Part shown: positions 1 through 13,620 of the stretch, one piece after another
How positions within the stretch are numbered: the stretch's first letter is position 1
Layout: every line of letters begins with the position of its first letter
From: Euwallacea fornicatus
Taxonomy: Eukaryota > Arthropoda > Insecta > Coleoptera > Curculionidae
DNA: 64,000 nt
Assembly (NCBI RefSeq): GCF_040115645.1
Contig: NC_089542.1
Location: 558,001 to 622,000 of the forward strand
Direction: 5' to 3'
The notes under the pieces: generated by a model
Told to the model about the DNA's origin: nothing
The model's database searches: none
Seen by the model: only the letters and a program-made list of their open reading frames with translations
Program-made: the position numbers and the translations under genes

Positions 1-1520
1 AAAGTCAACTGAAATACGGCAATTTTCTTGCATCCATAAATCCATTCATCGCGAATTACTCGCCAATTAAAATCGCGAGTCCAATTTCACGTGCTGCACT
101 GCCAGTGCAACCGACGAGAACTTTCCGAAACTTTGATATCCAGATCCGTGTCGGCCGTTAAAGTCTGGATGCAGCCCCAATTATATCAATTATTTAAATA
201 TATCACGGTAGAGATGGGCAAACGGGAAATCTCAAAAAGCCAATAAGTATTCAAACTTAACACTTATCGCGTTTAAGCCACAAATAAGCCACGTGAGCTG
301 TAGCTATTGTTGAGGCGTGGCTATTAAACAAGGAAAGCAAATGTTAACTTTTTGAATGTACGTAGTCGAAGAATAATTGTAACATTCTCATCTCTACTTT
401 GCAGTAAACGTTGTGTTAAACATATTAACCTAAAACTACGAATGTTTGAATAGTTCTTACAGTTCGTCTAATTGCGACTCCGGGACCGAATGGAGTCTGG
501 AGTCTGGAATGGTATCCGACATTAGCGACGACCATTCTGTTTTATTGCTAATGCTCTCTGCGGCGAAATAGACCAACATCTTTTGACGACCCTTCGCTGG
601 ACCAAGGGAGATTTTCAAACTAAATAGAATGGATGTTTGGCATAGTAAACCTTATCGCAGTTACATGGAATGGACGTAATTAAGGGCCCTTTCATTTCAA
701 GAGGTTATTAAAGTTTCACGTTGAAATGTCGTTAAAAGGTTTCGTCTCGTTTCTCTCGGAAATTTTTTATTCTCCATTTAGATATTCACAGCAACTTTCC
801 AAGGACGTGGTCTATTTGTCACGTTAAGGTCGATAACAAGTTGAACATCGTCGTTGGTCTGTTAATAAGATCAGAGAAAGCGCACAAACTGATACTCGTT
901 CCTTAGCCGGTTTCATATTTTTCATTATGAATAAGAGACCTTGAAACAGAATTCACCCTGCGATCTCGTTTCCAGTGCTGCGTGCGCCCTCTGTTAAAGG
1001 GATGCTGCATGTCACTTTATCGACCAGGGGACGAATCTCTCCAAACTGTAGTTACATTAAAAGGAGTGACAACTGAGTTTCTGTTTTATCGGCTCGGAAA
1101 GGTAGATTTCTGGTTTTTAATTCGTTATTGATTCGTTTTCACGTTCGTTGTTTGTTCGTTTCTCTCATTTAAGATTAATATTTTCCTCATAGAAATAGAT
1201 AATTGATGGGCAAAATTTGAAATCAAATTTCGTATTTTCCTTCTTTCCACGAGCAATTCTGCACATACCAACCACATCTCATAGACAAGCGTAGGATTGG
1301 AATAGTTTTCCTACACAGGACTGGAGTTAAGGAGAGTTATAACATTTTCCATCACGAGATTCACCTGAGTCATTTTCTGAATAACATACTGGTGCTGCAA
1401 CTAAAGCTGCCGCCCTTTTCCAAAATTGCTTTGCTTCTAGCGCGTCGAGGACCAGAAACCCGAACCAAATCACGCAGGATGTGTATCAGCCCTTTCAAAA
1501 ATTTTCTGCCTTAAATCACA
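1..1520. other. AT-rich non-coding stretch
   Basis: No frame, repeat or structured element stands out. The stretch is AT-rich with scattered homopolymer runs and reads as intergenic or intronic DNA. Confidence 0.6.
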
Positions 1521-1523
1521 TGA

Positions 1524-1860
1524 ATGTTACATTTGGATATCGGTAGATTTCATCCGGCCAAGATGGGCCTGAGCTGCTCAGTCCTCAGCAACTACACCCG
1601 CACGACAACTGTATTTTCCCTTGCGCGGCTATGCGGCCTCTCTGCTGAGCAGGGGCCACAGTGAGACCTTAGCTCCAGGCTTTTTTTATATAATAAACTT
1701 CAGCCGCAAATCAACCCCCCGTATACTAACTGAATCCTGCCAAAGCACATCAACGGCACACATCTCAAGCGGACCAAACGCCTTCGTGTTGCCTGAGGCG
1801 GCAATACAAGCTTTGCGTCTGTACATACGCATTTTTAAACCAACAATAATATGTGTCCGA
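1524..1860. other. GC-richer patch ending in a T-run
   Basis: A compositional island with several CTGAGC/GCTCAG words that could pair (around 1570-1595 and 1642-1652), followed by a run of seven T at about 1681-1687. It resembles an old inserted element or a structured transcript. I could not find paired termini, a target duplication or Pol III boxes, so its identity is open. Confidence 0.2.
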
Positions 1861-1870
1861 ATGAAAGTGA

Positions 1871-4236
1871 AAATGTTATGTTAAAATCAAAATTCAGATT
1901 TGACAATGAGACTGACCTTCATTTGACCCGACAAACATCACTGGCCTTGACGGATGAACGGTTAACGGTTACGCTTACGCGCAACGGGTACGGTTCTGTT
2001 CTTAAATTAAAAATATGTTCTGCGTTAACGCTAAAATTCTAGATCTTGTCCGGTTTACGTCCGCGTACAATAATTTTTAACGAATTTTGTGGTAACTGCA
2101 GCATGTTAAAATGTTCCTGTAACTGAAATTTCTGCCGAGCTGAAGGTAGCAGTGTGCCGCACACGTGCGGATTCTGAAATCGACATGACTCGCTCTCGCC
2201 CTTTGAGATCTATTTGTGAGGTAAGACGTCAGCAAGCTAACAGCCTCCAGAAGGAAAATACCGTCGTGCGGACACTGTGCGTCTACGTCAGCGAGAAGCA
2301 CCTGGTGGTTGGTTGCTCGTATGGTATAGCGCCAGTATGATCAGAAGCAAGAATTCGGACAGCTCAGAGGAGAACAAGGGTAGATGTCCCTTCCAAAAGG
2401 AAGAAAAACGGAAGCCGCGTAAAAAAGAAGAGAAAAAATGTTACGTAGATCAAAAGGTAGAAGAAAAAAAACCATGTCGAACACGAAATACTGGGAACTG
2501 GTGGTAGTCTATCAGCCAGAGGAAAGCAGATAAAGACCGGAATAATGAAAAAAGTGGAGATTAACTAAATCAAGGTCTATAACCTGCCTCTCATCTTCTG
2601 GCATTTTCTAGAACCTCCTAAAATTGGAAAAATCAAGAAAGTAAGGATAACAATATTTTTGTAGAGAAGCCAGCGATAAAATCCTAATTAAAGTAGAACT
2701 ACAATTTGAGATATCTACAGAACTCCATTAGGTGCTGAAGATTAAGAATTGCTGATGACACGTCTGTGTGACAAAGAATCTCAATTATCCCGACTTTTTT
2801 TCACCTTACGGTATGGTAACTAGAGTAATATGGTGAACGCTTTATAGCAGGGGTCCTGCAATGCTCACAATAAGCTCCAAGTTCCAAGCTTAGCTCGCAG
2901 GTGGACAGGGAGGAAATATTGTTGACCAACCCGCGAAGCGACTACTTGAGGCACCAGGTACTTCTCGCGAGGCCTAGAGGCTTCACGAAGGGTTTTTGGA
3001 CCCCGCATAACTGATCGAAACTTTGGAATTTCCTCTTCTCTGAGAGCCGTTTAGTGCCGAGAATGACCTCAGTCGACTATAACTATCACAGAAGTACCCA
3101 TTTTTGCGTTTTTGAATGCGCCGTAAACTGGAGGCTTTTCCAATGTTTCAGGACCTCAATTGGGGTACTCAGGATTCATAAAGGGTGAGGATCTTCCTCT
3201 CGGACATGGACGCTAGCGTCCTCCTTGCGGACCTAGTTGACCGAGGCCCTCCGGTTGGACCTGGACGATCGGGGTGCCCGCTACTGCTGATAGGGTCAAT
3301 AAAAGAACACAAATTCTCTAGGGCGATCAACCGTTTATGTACATAAACCATCAGCACATGGGAAAATCGCATCGGATAAGATTACAAAAACTTAAATGAT
3401 AATTCGTTTAAACGTGGAAAGTCCTTAGTCGCTCTTCCATGTTTTAATCCTCCACCTGCAACAAAAAACGTTTTTAGTTCAGGGTAGTTCGGTCCTAAAT
3501 TGAATGCATTAAAATTACATTAAAATTAAATGTAAATATAATTTGAAAGATATTTCGTGACTACATAATATAATGAAGACAAAAATATTCATGGAAAACT
3601 GAAAATCTCGTCGTTCTAAGTGCGAGGCCCGGAAATTGAGTACACGAAAATTAATCAAGAATCTCATTCGGTTTTTTTGTTTAATATATGGAAAACTGCA
3701 CCCTCGGCTTTGCAAAAGTTGGTCTTATGCAAATTTCGCCATTAATTCTAATAAGAAAAGTTTTTTAATATCCGGATTAAAAATGACTTAGTTTGCGTGA
3801 GCGACACATGCAAATGGACCCCGTTGTGTCGTTAACTTTGTTGAGTCTAGATTAGAGTATACCGGCTATATTGATGGAAAATATCCAATAAATATTGATG
3901 AGGTAGATACTCAGTTTAAAGGAGTTTGTTATTGAGTATATCCTTGTTTTTGACAAGTTAAAATGGCCATTTGCGAGCTTAGCGACCACGTGGAGGAGAA
4001 AATTATCCCTACGTATTAACGTTACTTTATAGAGAAATCAGAAGTTCTTTACATTATTATATCCACACCCAACCCGTATATGCTTCGAGGAACTAGCTAT
4101 GAATATCAATTAATGTACCAAAATAGTATATTATCCTGTGACATGAGAAATTTTTCATTATTATCGGGGGATATTATTGTTCATCGAGTCGATGTTGTCG
4201 AGACTCTCGAATCAACAATGAAAATCCCGTTCGAGG
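1871..4236. other. Non-coding stretch
   Basis: Holds a purine-rich tract of AAG/GAA words at about 2380-2480 and a GC-rich patch at 3180-3290. A strong-looking 5' splice site (GAG then GTAAGA) lies at 2219-2226, but no convincing exon precedes it. No gene is supported. Confidence 0.5.
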
Positions 4237-4257
4237 ATATATATATATATATATATA
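4237..4257. repeat. (AT)n microsatellite
   Basis: About ten AT dinucleotides in a row. Confidence 0.9.
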
Positions 4258-7200
4258 CTATTTTATTTTCACCTACTCTCTCTGTGGAAAACATTGAAAA
4301 ATGTGTTTGAATATTATTTACGTAATATATTCCATTCGGGCTGAAATCGATTAATCAATGACCATCAAATAGAGTAAGTAGAAATAATGAAAACTAACTA
4401 AAACATCATGGCTGCGACGAACTATTTCCTGTTATGGAATAGTATTCCGTAACGAGTGACGGAACGAATTCGTTCTGCAATCGGCTTCATGTTCGGAAAT
4501 GGGTATTTTCTGACGTGGCGCGGGACAAACATTTATTCAAACGACCCATGTGGGACCAACATTAATCGATACAGAACGTTTTAAAAGGCGCGTTTGACGA
4601 TTCTATTTAGATACTGTAGATATAGTACTAATATTTAACATGGCACAACCTCCAGGTCATATCCGTGAGAAATCAATTTCATCGTCAATTTGTTATGTTG
4701 GTTGCGCACGACGGAGGTCGCTTGCACTAGTGCAATTGGTGCAGCATGGTGACCGACGATGTAATTGTCATTCACCATAGTGAAACGCTAGAATACGTAC
4801 TTGTGATATTTTTCCTTTACGACTGTCGCCCTCGAATGTTTAATTCATCGCATTCTTACTTCATAGAGCAAGAGTGGAGGCATAGAAATTTCATTTTATA
4901 AAAACACCATCAAACGACGCATACAGGTACAGGAAGCGTGGATGTAATCATAATTAATACAGTAGCTGTACTAATATCACGGTAACTGTACCAACAGCAA
5001 CTGTACTGTATGTGTGTGTGTGAATGACTCGTAAATTTTAAATTGGTCACATCAAGGCCTGCTTTTTCCGCTGAATCTCTGTTCATTTTGATATTTCATT
5101 CGATCTCACCGGAATATTTTTATACCGACACTAGTGTTTTTTCAGCCAGGATTTGGCCCTAGGAGGGGGCGATTGCTGGTAAAATGTGAACCTCTTTTTT
5201 TTTGCATCATTTTTCCGAAAAATTACCGAGAAAAATACGTTAAATTTACTAAAATAACTTTTTTTGCCTAAAAATTGGAAATGAAGATAGGAACGGTTTA
5301 TGAAATGTGGGAATTGTATAGAAGCCGCAGATCACAGAAACCGCTTGCTGGCATTTCAGCTTGCGCCACCCTGAGTTCCCACCCTAGCCAGTTCTTGAGA
5401 AAACCCGAGAATATTCGATTCTGTCACTGAGGGACTCATCATTATGTAGTCCTTTTTAGGAGCTCAAGCGGACGGTTTGCTTCTTCTTCTCCCTGGAATA
5501 CCAATTCACGTGGAATAATGTATTCTTAAGCCCTTCAGACGTGTCTTCATTAAGCAGCTTTCACTTTTTCTAATGGATCCTCAAATGAAGACACTAGGAA
5601 ACGGTTCCGCTCTCTTTAACGTCCCTTTGCGCCTGCGCTAACGTATATTTGACTGACGCATGATATTCTCAATTTCTAATATTACCAAAATTGCATTAAA
5701 AATAGAGCATGTCAAAGGTCAAATATTCGACCTTTGATATGGGCTAGCAGTTGTGGCCACAGAACGAAAGGGAACACTAGTCGGCCTCGTTCCATATTAG
5801 TGCCACCACTACCACTGCAGAATGGAACCATCATGAAAGCAATGTGAAATTAAAGAAAATGCATATAGTTTGTTGAATAAACGTGTCGCCTCTTGGTCAG
5901 CAAGCGTGATTAATACCTGGTTACGTGTGCTGGAACGAGAGATCAACCTCGACACATAAAAATAAATTAAACATTAACTAATAATACTTAGCAGAGTAAT
6001 CGCCAATAATATGATGATGATGAAATGATAATGAACCTTGGAATAAGACATTTTCAATTACGTACTTAGATCAAACACCAATAACTTGCTTCAAATCACT
6101 CTATTAACAAATGGAAATGATGATGTGACTCATGTTAAAGAAGTCATTTATCAGCGATGACACTGGGCCGAACGTCGTTCCAGCGACTGAAACAAACAAT
6201 TTGCAGCGTTTCATATATTTCACTTGCTAACATTCCACACACTTTGGCAATGTTTCGTTTTTCTTTTTTTCTGGGTTTGAAGATGGAGATTTGTTACCGA
6301 AACGTCGTCAACGGTTTTCGTCCGAGCCCTTAGTAAAGGTTGAACGTCATTCTCAGTTAGTTTGAACTGAGGGTAATGTACAGCTCCACCGCTTCAACCG
6401 TCCACTGGGGGGGTGCGGCGGTATTTCCAAAAAAATTGGAAAAGAACTAGTTTTCAATGAAACGGAGTTAAACTTGATGAATAAGTTTTATTGTTTATCA
6501 GTTTAGTTTGACATAAGTCGTGGTAGTAATTAAACGAACTAAAAAAAGCAAGTATCGGAACACTTCACTGTCACGAAGGGGAAAAACTCATTAACTCTGC
6601 CTGCGAACGCAAAAAAAGGAGAGATAAAATGGAAATAAATGGATCGTTTCTGTTTGTGGCTGATCCCTCCGCGAAAAATAGGTTTACTTTAAGGGTTTTT
6701 TTCTGTAAGCCCCAGATAAATTTTCGTGTCAGGAATATCCCGACACACAATTTAGCAAATTAAAAACGCCATATATCTTCGTCTTGTGGTTTGAGGCAGC
6801 ACGCCCGCCGCCACCCCACCCTCACTGTAAACTTACATAATCTATACGCATGAAGGCGTCTTTTCGGGCCCGGGGGCGATCGCCCTACGCATTTCTGGAA
6901 TAAGAACTAAAATGGCATGAAAGCAAGTTAATTATACAGGAGATAGCTTTCGGCCCGGCACGATACGGGGCGAAAACTTCCCCTAAAGTTAGGCGAGATA
7001 AAGCTCGGATTTGAATGAGGGGTGACTTCCCCTTCTAAGGGCCGAAGTTTTAGAGCTGTGCCGCACAACTTTTGCGGCTTAGGCCCACGGGGGTGACTCC
7101 TCCCACTGTTTTTAACGACTCGCTCTCGTCGGCCATTTTCACTTCGCATAAGTTATTCTTTCAACCACACCCGTTAGTAAAACTTTTCTCCAGGCCCTGC

Positions 7201-8800
7201 CAACGAACAAGTAATAATTAATTGAACTTGCTTATTTTTGCTAAAATGTATTTAACGTTTGTTCATAAACGGGAGCGGTTGGGTCGGCCTGTCCTAACTT
7301 TGTTCATTTATTAAGGCAAAATAAGTGGAAATGATAGGTCCAGGTTAATCCTGACCACCGACGCCGAATAACAAAAAAAAAACGAAATTGACCAACGATT
7401 ATGGTCAACAATTCACCAACGAGGAAATCGTCCCATTTAAAAAAAATTTTAATTTTATTAACGTAAAGGATGGTAAGGGATATATCGAAATTTGGGGGAG
7501 GGAGGGGCACTTTTGATTGAAAATGACCATAAGACGCCCGGGGGTATTTCTAAACTCTAGGTATCTCGATGTGCGAAGACTCGTTGCGGGTCTCTCCATA
7601 GGCCGCATCGAATTAAGAAAATATCGCCAAATCGAGTTATTGCTTCTGGGCCAAGCACTGAGGTACGTCATCCGTTCAACTTTAACAGCAATTGAAAACG
7701 GCAACAAGCGATGAAACGTGCAGCTTATAGAAGAATCGCAAGGGAAGACACGCGAAATGTGTGAAAATGTGGCGATTTTTTCTTAAAGCCCTCAGGCATC
7801 TATGAGAGCAAATTCAAATTTGTTAAAACAATAAATGGGGCGTCACTACAATTTATAAAATTGACGGGGAACCTGAAAAACTTTCGTACATTAAAGACGA
7901 ACTTAAAAAATTCTTTTTTGTGAAGCTACGAAAATTCCCGGAATTTTTCGGCACATGCAATCGATCCGGACCTAAATCTTTGGCATCTTTCCATTTTAAC
8001 GTAAAATTTGAAAAAACGAAGAAATGACTACGACCAGTTGTAGCAAGAAATCAAGTGATGGGGTTCAAAATTAAAAGGGCGTCCAGCGTCCCGGCCCTGA
8101 AGACATCGTCCTGTTGTCAATAATTAATTGATCCATCCAGTCTGCAGGGCGTTAATTAAGTATATCACCAAAGGCTTAGAGCTCGTCAATCTTTGCTTAA
8201 TTTTAAGGCAACAAGATTATATTAACAGAGATATCTGCAAACGCTTCGTTTCCGAGGTACAGATCGATAAAGAGTGATTTTTATTGCATTTTTCCCTCTG
8301 CAACTTTCTACTTCTGAGATCTCCACCTCAAGCTTGGAATTTTCCATAATCCACTGCGTTCGCCATACCAACTGATTGCGAAAATTTACAGGGCGTCATT
8401 TTCGGGTTACACCCCATTTCATCTTAACGGAACATTTCTGCGACTGACCGCTGACCGTTTCTTCCTAAACCTCCGGGCTTCTTGTTCGATTTGGGACCTT
8501 TCCGGACTTCCAAGCGCACAACAGATCGCGGCAAACAGCTTGGAATCCATGGAAATTTCCAGCACTTCGCTTCGGTCCTCAAACGACGCTTGGAATTTTC
8601 GAGTCCGAAATCGAAATTTTTGGTTAAATGATATGCGCCCCCGGCGCCACGGATCGTCTCAATGTTCGTTCAGCCTCTCGAGGGGGCGTCAAATGATCGA
8701 AGTTCCACGTAAAAAGATTAAAATTTAACTTCTCCTGCACAACTCGCTTGCACAAAATTGAGGTGAAAACCGACTCTAATCTAGACACGCATTGTAGTTT
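4258..8800. other. Non-coding stretch
   Basis: Contains a 14-bp palindrome, TTGCACTAGTGCAA (4722-4735), which recurs at 45,369, and a short TG repeat near 5008-5022 preceded by three loose copies of a CTGTAC-bearing dodecamer (4968-5010). GC-richer DNA lies at 6840-7190. The open frames at 7405-7714 overlap on both strands and look like chance. Confidence 0.5.
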
Positions 8801-9056
8801 AAAAAGATCCAGTTAAACGGGGATTCCAAATTGAATTCTTTTATTAAAGCACGAGAACTTTCGGCTCAAAGTAGGGCCTCATGCACGCAAAACCGCACAA
8901 ACAAGTTTTTCGCAATCAGCCGCATATTGTTACCTGTTTTTGCTTTTACCCTTTCGGGCGACAGCCCTTCTCCTTTTAACGGAATTAGAAGGGTTGGATT
9001 TTCGCACACCCGGTAGACGACGATCAGAAAAGGGGGTCGGTCAGCCAATTGTACCG
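8801..9056. repeat. Dispersed repeat, copy 1
   Basis: Pairs with a second copy at 10,509-10,770 in the same orientation. The right-hand 195 bases (from AAAGTAGGGCCTCAT to CCAATTGTAC) match at roughly 93 percent by eye. The left 65 bases are clearly more diverged. On the minus strand both copies keep an open frame of about 59 codons; nine residues differ between them although only about a dozen bases differ, so the frame shows no sign of purifying selection. There are no terminal inverted repeats, poly(A) or Pol III boxes. Family unknown. Confidence 0.85.
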
Positions 9057-10274
9057 ATACACGTATATTATATACTACCGTTTAAATATATAAATATATA
9101 TAATACGTTAACGTGTGTACATAGATAAGCATTCGTAGCATACAAAAAAAATCATGTGGAAACGTGGAATGGCCGAAGGGAAAAGGAGGTGGGATTGCCT
9201 ATCTGTCTTGTAAGGTAAAAAGGGTCCAGAATGGTCCAGATGCGGTGACTGTTTTTTCATCTTGCCCGTTACTCCCAAGTACTTTATGTCCCTTTTTTTA
9301 GCAGTTTAGTTCTGTGGCTCTCCGTTGTTAATTCTAATTTAATTCGGTTTTGAGATCAGAATTTGGATTTTAGTAGCATTTGGTGTTGGTCTCCAACTAT
9401 AAAACCATATCGTCGTGCGGGACACCACTGTCGGAAGTCTTTCCATCACTTTCTCAGTCCCTTTATCACGTACAATAAGGGCAATATCGTCACATTACTG
9501 TACGTACTTTTCTGTCTACACCTTTCTCGTCCCATCCGTCGTCGTTGTATGTAGCAGGGCAGTATACAGTATGAAGGAAGGATGCAAGCAGAATCTTCGA
9601 GGAAGCCCTTGTTCGGCAAAACACCAAGAGACGGCTCGTCCTCAATTCATTGGTGTAGTTGCCTGTTTTTAAGTAGGTTTTTGACAATGTGAAGTAGGTA
9701 TTTGGACGTTCGAATTTCTGCAGTAAACCACTGTGTCAGACCCTGTCAAACACCTTTATACATTATGTTCACGTCTATACATAAGCTTGCCGGTCTTCTA
9801 CATTTTCGATATGTTGTTCGTTTAAACAAAGAATGGACCAATCGTCCGGTGCAAAGTGGTACCAGTCGTTCACCAAATGTCAGTTTTGTTCGTCAAATTT
9901 TCGATTCGGCGCAACGCTGAAGACTGTCTGAACGTGCCTGGCAACACGTCATCTTCGTCTTTGTCGGTGTCGTCGTGTTCCTCCCGCGTCGATTGTGCCC
10001 CAATGGCATTTATTTTTTGTATGTTGACAGTTTTTTTTTTAATTGTTTATCAGTACGATTTTTCTTTGTCTTGTTAGATTTCTTGAGATCCCCCTAACCA
10101 CGCGTCCTTTCGATCCATCAACGTCTTCGTTTGAACTAGAGCTAGCCCTTCTCTTGCTCAACGCTGACGATATCTCTGTTGCGTGATTTCAATTTGTGGG
10201 ATAGTAGGAGTGGAGCTGGGCCTCCGATCCTTTCACTTTGATTTGGTTTTTGTCGCAAGTGCCATCCTCAGAGG
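9057..10274. other. Spacer between the two repeat copies
   Basis: Starts with an AT-rich (TATA/ATAT) stretch at 9064-9105. The remainder has no supported gene. The sequence does not resemble the DNA before copy 1, so the arrangement is not a simple 1.7-kb tandem duplication. Confidence 0.5.
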
Positions 10275-10288
10275 TTGTGTCTAATTCA

Positions 10289-10320
10289 GACTCTCTCTCT
10301 CTCTCTTTCTCTCTCTCTGG
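10289..10320. repeat. (TC)n microsatellite
   Basis: An interrupted CT/TC run, mainly TCTCTCTC blocks with one TTTC interruption. Confidence 0.9.
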
Positions 10321-10508
10321 CTCCTAACGCACATCTCTCCGTTCGAAGGGCTCCTCCATTCATCGCCGCAAAAAATTATAAATCCTTTGGATGTTTTTTT
10401 TCCGGTTTTACGAATAATAAAAGATTTAGTTTAATGGGTAAAAAGTATACAATTTTTCTGGGCACGGCTCATCTGCGCCGAAATTACGTTAGCGCCAAAG
10501 TGCAAATT

Positions 10509-10770
10509 AAAAAGATCCAGCTAAACGGGGGATTCTCAGCTGCGTTCTCTTATTTAGGCACGTGGCCTTGTGACGCAAAGTAGGGCCTCATATACGGAAA
10601 ACCGCACAAACAAGTTTTTTGCAATCAGCCGTATATTGTTACCTGTTTTTGCTTTTTCCCTTTCAGGCGGTGGCCCTTCTCCTTTTAACGGAATTAGAAG
10701 GGTTGGATTTTCGCACACCCGGTAGACGACGATGAGAAAAAGGGGTTGGTTTGCCAATTGTACGAATATT
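10509..10770. repeat. Dispersed repeat, copy 2
   Basis: Direct-orientation partner of 8801-9056, starting at AAAAAGATCCAG and ending around TTGCCAATTGTACGA. The offset between copies is about 1.7 kb. Confidence 0.85.
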
Positions 10771-12665
10771 AAATGCCGCTTCACGATTATCTATCTGGTT
10801 TGGCAGAAACCAGTTTGCCTACGTTACTGGTCCAGTAACGGTGATTTTTTTTTGTTCGAACACGTGCTGGGCAGTTGCATAATAATTTCGCAAGGGTTGA
10901 AGATTCGCCTTTATTTTTTAAGCTTATCTGTTTCAAACGGACAATGAGACCCATTGAATAACCCGTTGGTCCTGGGATTTTTCTACTCAGCGTCCGTTGG
11001 GACGACGACGGTCAACTTCTGGCAACGTGGACGCATGTAGATGTGTCAAAAAAAAACTGATTTTTCGCCTTTTAATTTCATTCATAACTACCGTTGTGAG
11101 AATTGACGGAAGGGGGACGAATTTCCGCTTTCGTTTAGCGAATATCGTGTCAAATCGGTTCGTTATCTGGGTACACTGTTTCTTGGTACCACTGCAGAAA
11201 TCCCCGTTAAAAGTTCATGTACGGGGACTACTTCACACGAAAGAAATCCTTCAGCTGCGCGGCATCTCCGCAACATTTCGACCTCGTATATCGCGTTTTT
11301 TGAATTGGGCGGAAAGTTTGTCGTAAAGCTCAAAATCGCTTTGTCGAATGGAGGAACGAGTTCGGGGGTTCTATGCAGACTCGCGTACATGAGATTGGCG
11401 TAACTTAAAAAAGTTCAAATATTCTAAGCAGCCTGTAGATTTAGCGATGGCAAGTAACGTAAGGATACAGCCCGCAGCTTGACCGCAGGACCCTAATTAA
11501 GTAACAGCCATTTTGCATTCATTCCAATAATTCAAAATCCCTTCAGTTTAAGTTTGACCTGTAAAATCGCCCGTAAACCAGCAGGTCTAATAACGTGGAC
11601 AGCAGCACGCGCTGCTCGAAGATTCTTTCGGAGCTGCGCTCAAATGTGCATTTAAAATATTTTAAATTTCAAATATTTATATTTCAGATATTTACATAGT
11701 TGGTCGTATCGCCACAAATGTAAATTTCGATTGTTCTTGGCCATTAGGGGGCATTTGTGCATGATGCTAAAAATAAAATTGGCAGTAATAGAAACCGTCT
11801 TTCATTCCCGGAGTGGTTCGGTGCCAAAAATTACATCGGCGGAATTGACATATCTAGCTGTAACAGAAACGCTTAGCGTGGCCCAAACATGAAATTTTGA
11901 AGGTTAATATTGGTTTTAACGATTTTTGTTGTCCCCCAATCGAATAAGTCCGATGTGGAAAGGATTTATATGGGCGGAATCGCAAACGGATTGTGCCATT
12001 TTGTGGCGAAACGAATTTGAGCTGCTTAAGTACGTATTCAAGGAAACTGGCCCTGGGCTCGGCAAATTTCAAAAATATCTTTAAAAGAGGGACTCTCAAT
12101 ACTTTTCATGGAAAGGAGTCAATTTGCACGTTCTCTCAATTGAACGCGTCCTTCGAGTAAAACTTACGCTTGAGAGATACTACTCATTCGATGTTTTAAC
12201 TAAATCTGAGATCGACCGGAGCTCCATCCAAAGTCAAAATCGTTCAGGGTTCGCGTGGTAAAAGGGAAAAATGCCGCGGCTGGAAATTGTTTGCTATTTT
12301 TTCTACAATTTTGATATCGCACGTCATGAAACTAAAATTTAAAGGTACCTCTCTATGTGTCCTCTCAAAATAATTGCGTACGAAATAGGATTTTTGTATA
12401 CTGTTATTTTTACTTCGCATTCGCTGGCACGGGCATGCAACGTGCAAAAATTATAATAAAGCGCGTCGCGTTAGACACCGACACTGACATGAAAAACTCG
12501 ACTATTTTCAATGTTTTAGACCAGTAGGGCATGTATTATATGAAAAGTATAGAATAGATAATATTAGACACGACTAAACTTAAACTTTTCGTATGCGATC
12601 GTGAGTGATACCGTCCATGACATACTGTTCCTCACGAGTTTCAGACCATATTCTTCCTCTAACAC
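10771..12665. other. Non-coding stretch
   Basis: Contains AT-rich ATTTAAAATATTT words at about 11,650-11,700. No open frame above about 110 codons and no repeat partner were found. Confidence 0.5.
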
Positions 12666-12846
12666 TATGCAGAGTGTAACTTGAGCGATGTCATTAATTT
12701 TAAGAGGCGGTTCCTCGTCATATTTTATGAAAAAATGTTCATATAACATTTTGTTGTAAAATGTTATATGAACACATTTTTTCATAAAATATGACGAGGA
12801 ACCGCCTCTTAAAATTAATGACATCGCTCAAGTTACACCCTGTATA
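12666..12846. mobile_element. 181-bp near-perfect foldback (MITE-like)
   Basis: The left arm (12,666-12,752) and right arm (12,758-12,846) are reverse complements except for two substitutions close to the outer ends and a 2-base indel, leaving a 5-base loop, GTTGT. The outer ends are TATGCAGAGTGT and ACACCCTGTATA, and TA dinucleotides flank both sides, as expected of an element with TA target duplications. The right end matches the TATACAGGGTG terminus seen at many other sites in the window. If transcribed, it would form an almost fully paired hairpin of about 87 bp. The high arm identity suggests a young insertion or ongoing arm correction. No transposase is present, so it would be non-autonomous. 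Superfamily not assigned. Confidence 0.9.
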
Positions 12847-13580
12847 CTATTACTTATGTGTATCTCAAATCGGAGTCAATTCTACTGTAAATTGAACACC
12901 GTCACCACGGCGCAACTGCTGTTTGATTGTTGCCCTATCATTCCACGTCTGATCCTTTGCCGTACGTATTTAAAAAAAAGTGCTTAAGACTGGACGGTTA
13001 TGGTCAGCTGGTACCTGTTACGGGAGAGTATTTCGTGCCAAGCGGTCGGGTCAATTCACGCTTAATCTCTGACGAACTATTACAAAAAACTACATTTTGC
13101 GCCACTATCCTTCATTACGGCACTGACTATTATATCGTTTCTGATGGCTGATGACCGCCGGGCCATTTTGGATGTCGATAAAAGCCGAGGACAAGTAGGA
13201 AATGAAAGTAATAATAGAGAGATAGAGGGTCTTTCGATATCGGCAATAATACAATATTCTGACAGTCGTAAAAAGTTGCTAAATTCTAATTGATTTATTC
13301 GAGTAGCGTTCTAAACTTCTCCGATTGAACATAAATTGCACTTCTGAATTCCAAACTCCCATGCAAAAACTGCGAGCATATTTATTTATTTTATTTTTTT
13401 GCGTCAGTGTATTATTTAGAAATGGCAGAATATCGAAAATCGCTCCTCGCAGGGAATTAACCAATGCGTCTATGCGAAGCCCTGGAACTGAAATGCTGCA
13501 TTGCTTTTAGTCTTCAGAATGTGACAACCGAAACTACGGAAAGAATAGCTCGACATCCAAACTCCATCTTTCGATTCTAC
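12847..13580. other. Non-coding stretch
   Basis: No gene supported. Short frames on both strands (12,927-13,151 and 13,279-13,510) carry no recognisable motif. Confidence 0.5.
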
Positions 13581-13586
13581 GCGTGA

Positions 13587-13620
13587 GCGCAGCTAGTGCG
13601 CAGCTAGTGCTCAGCTGCGC
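13587..13620. repeat. 11-bp tandem repeat with an inverted third unit
   Basis: GCGCAGCTAGT occurs twice in direct tandem (13,587-13,608), followed by GCTCAGCTGCGC, which is partly the reverse complement. The tract can therefore fold as well as slip. Confidence 0.8.

Noticed and set aside
1524..1860. Solo LTR
   Set aside because: TGTTAC at the left could be an LTR start, but no matching CA end and no target duplication could be found.
3180..3300. Collagen-like reading (Gly/Pro-rich) on the minus strand
   Set aside because: Gly occurs only in a few scattered positions; no sustained Gly-X-Y triplets.
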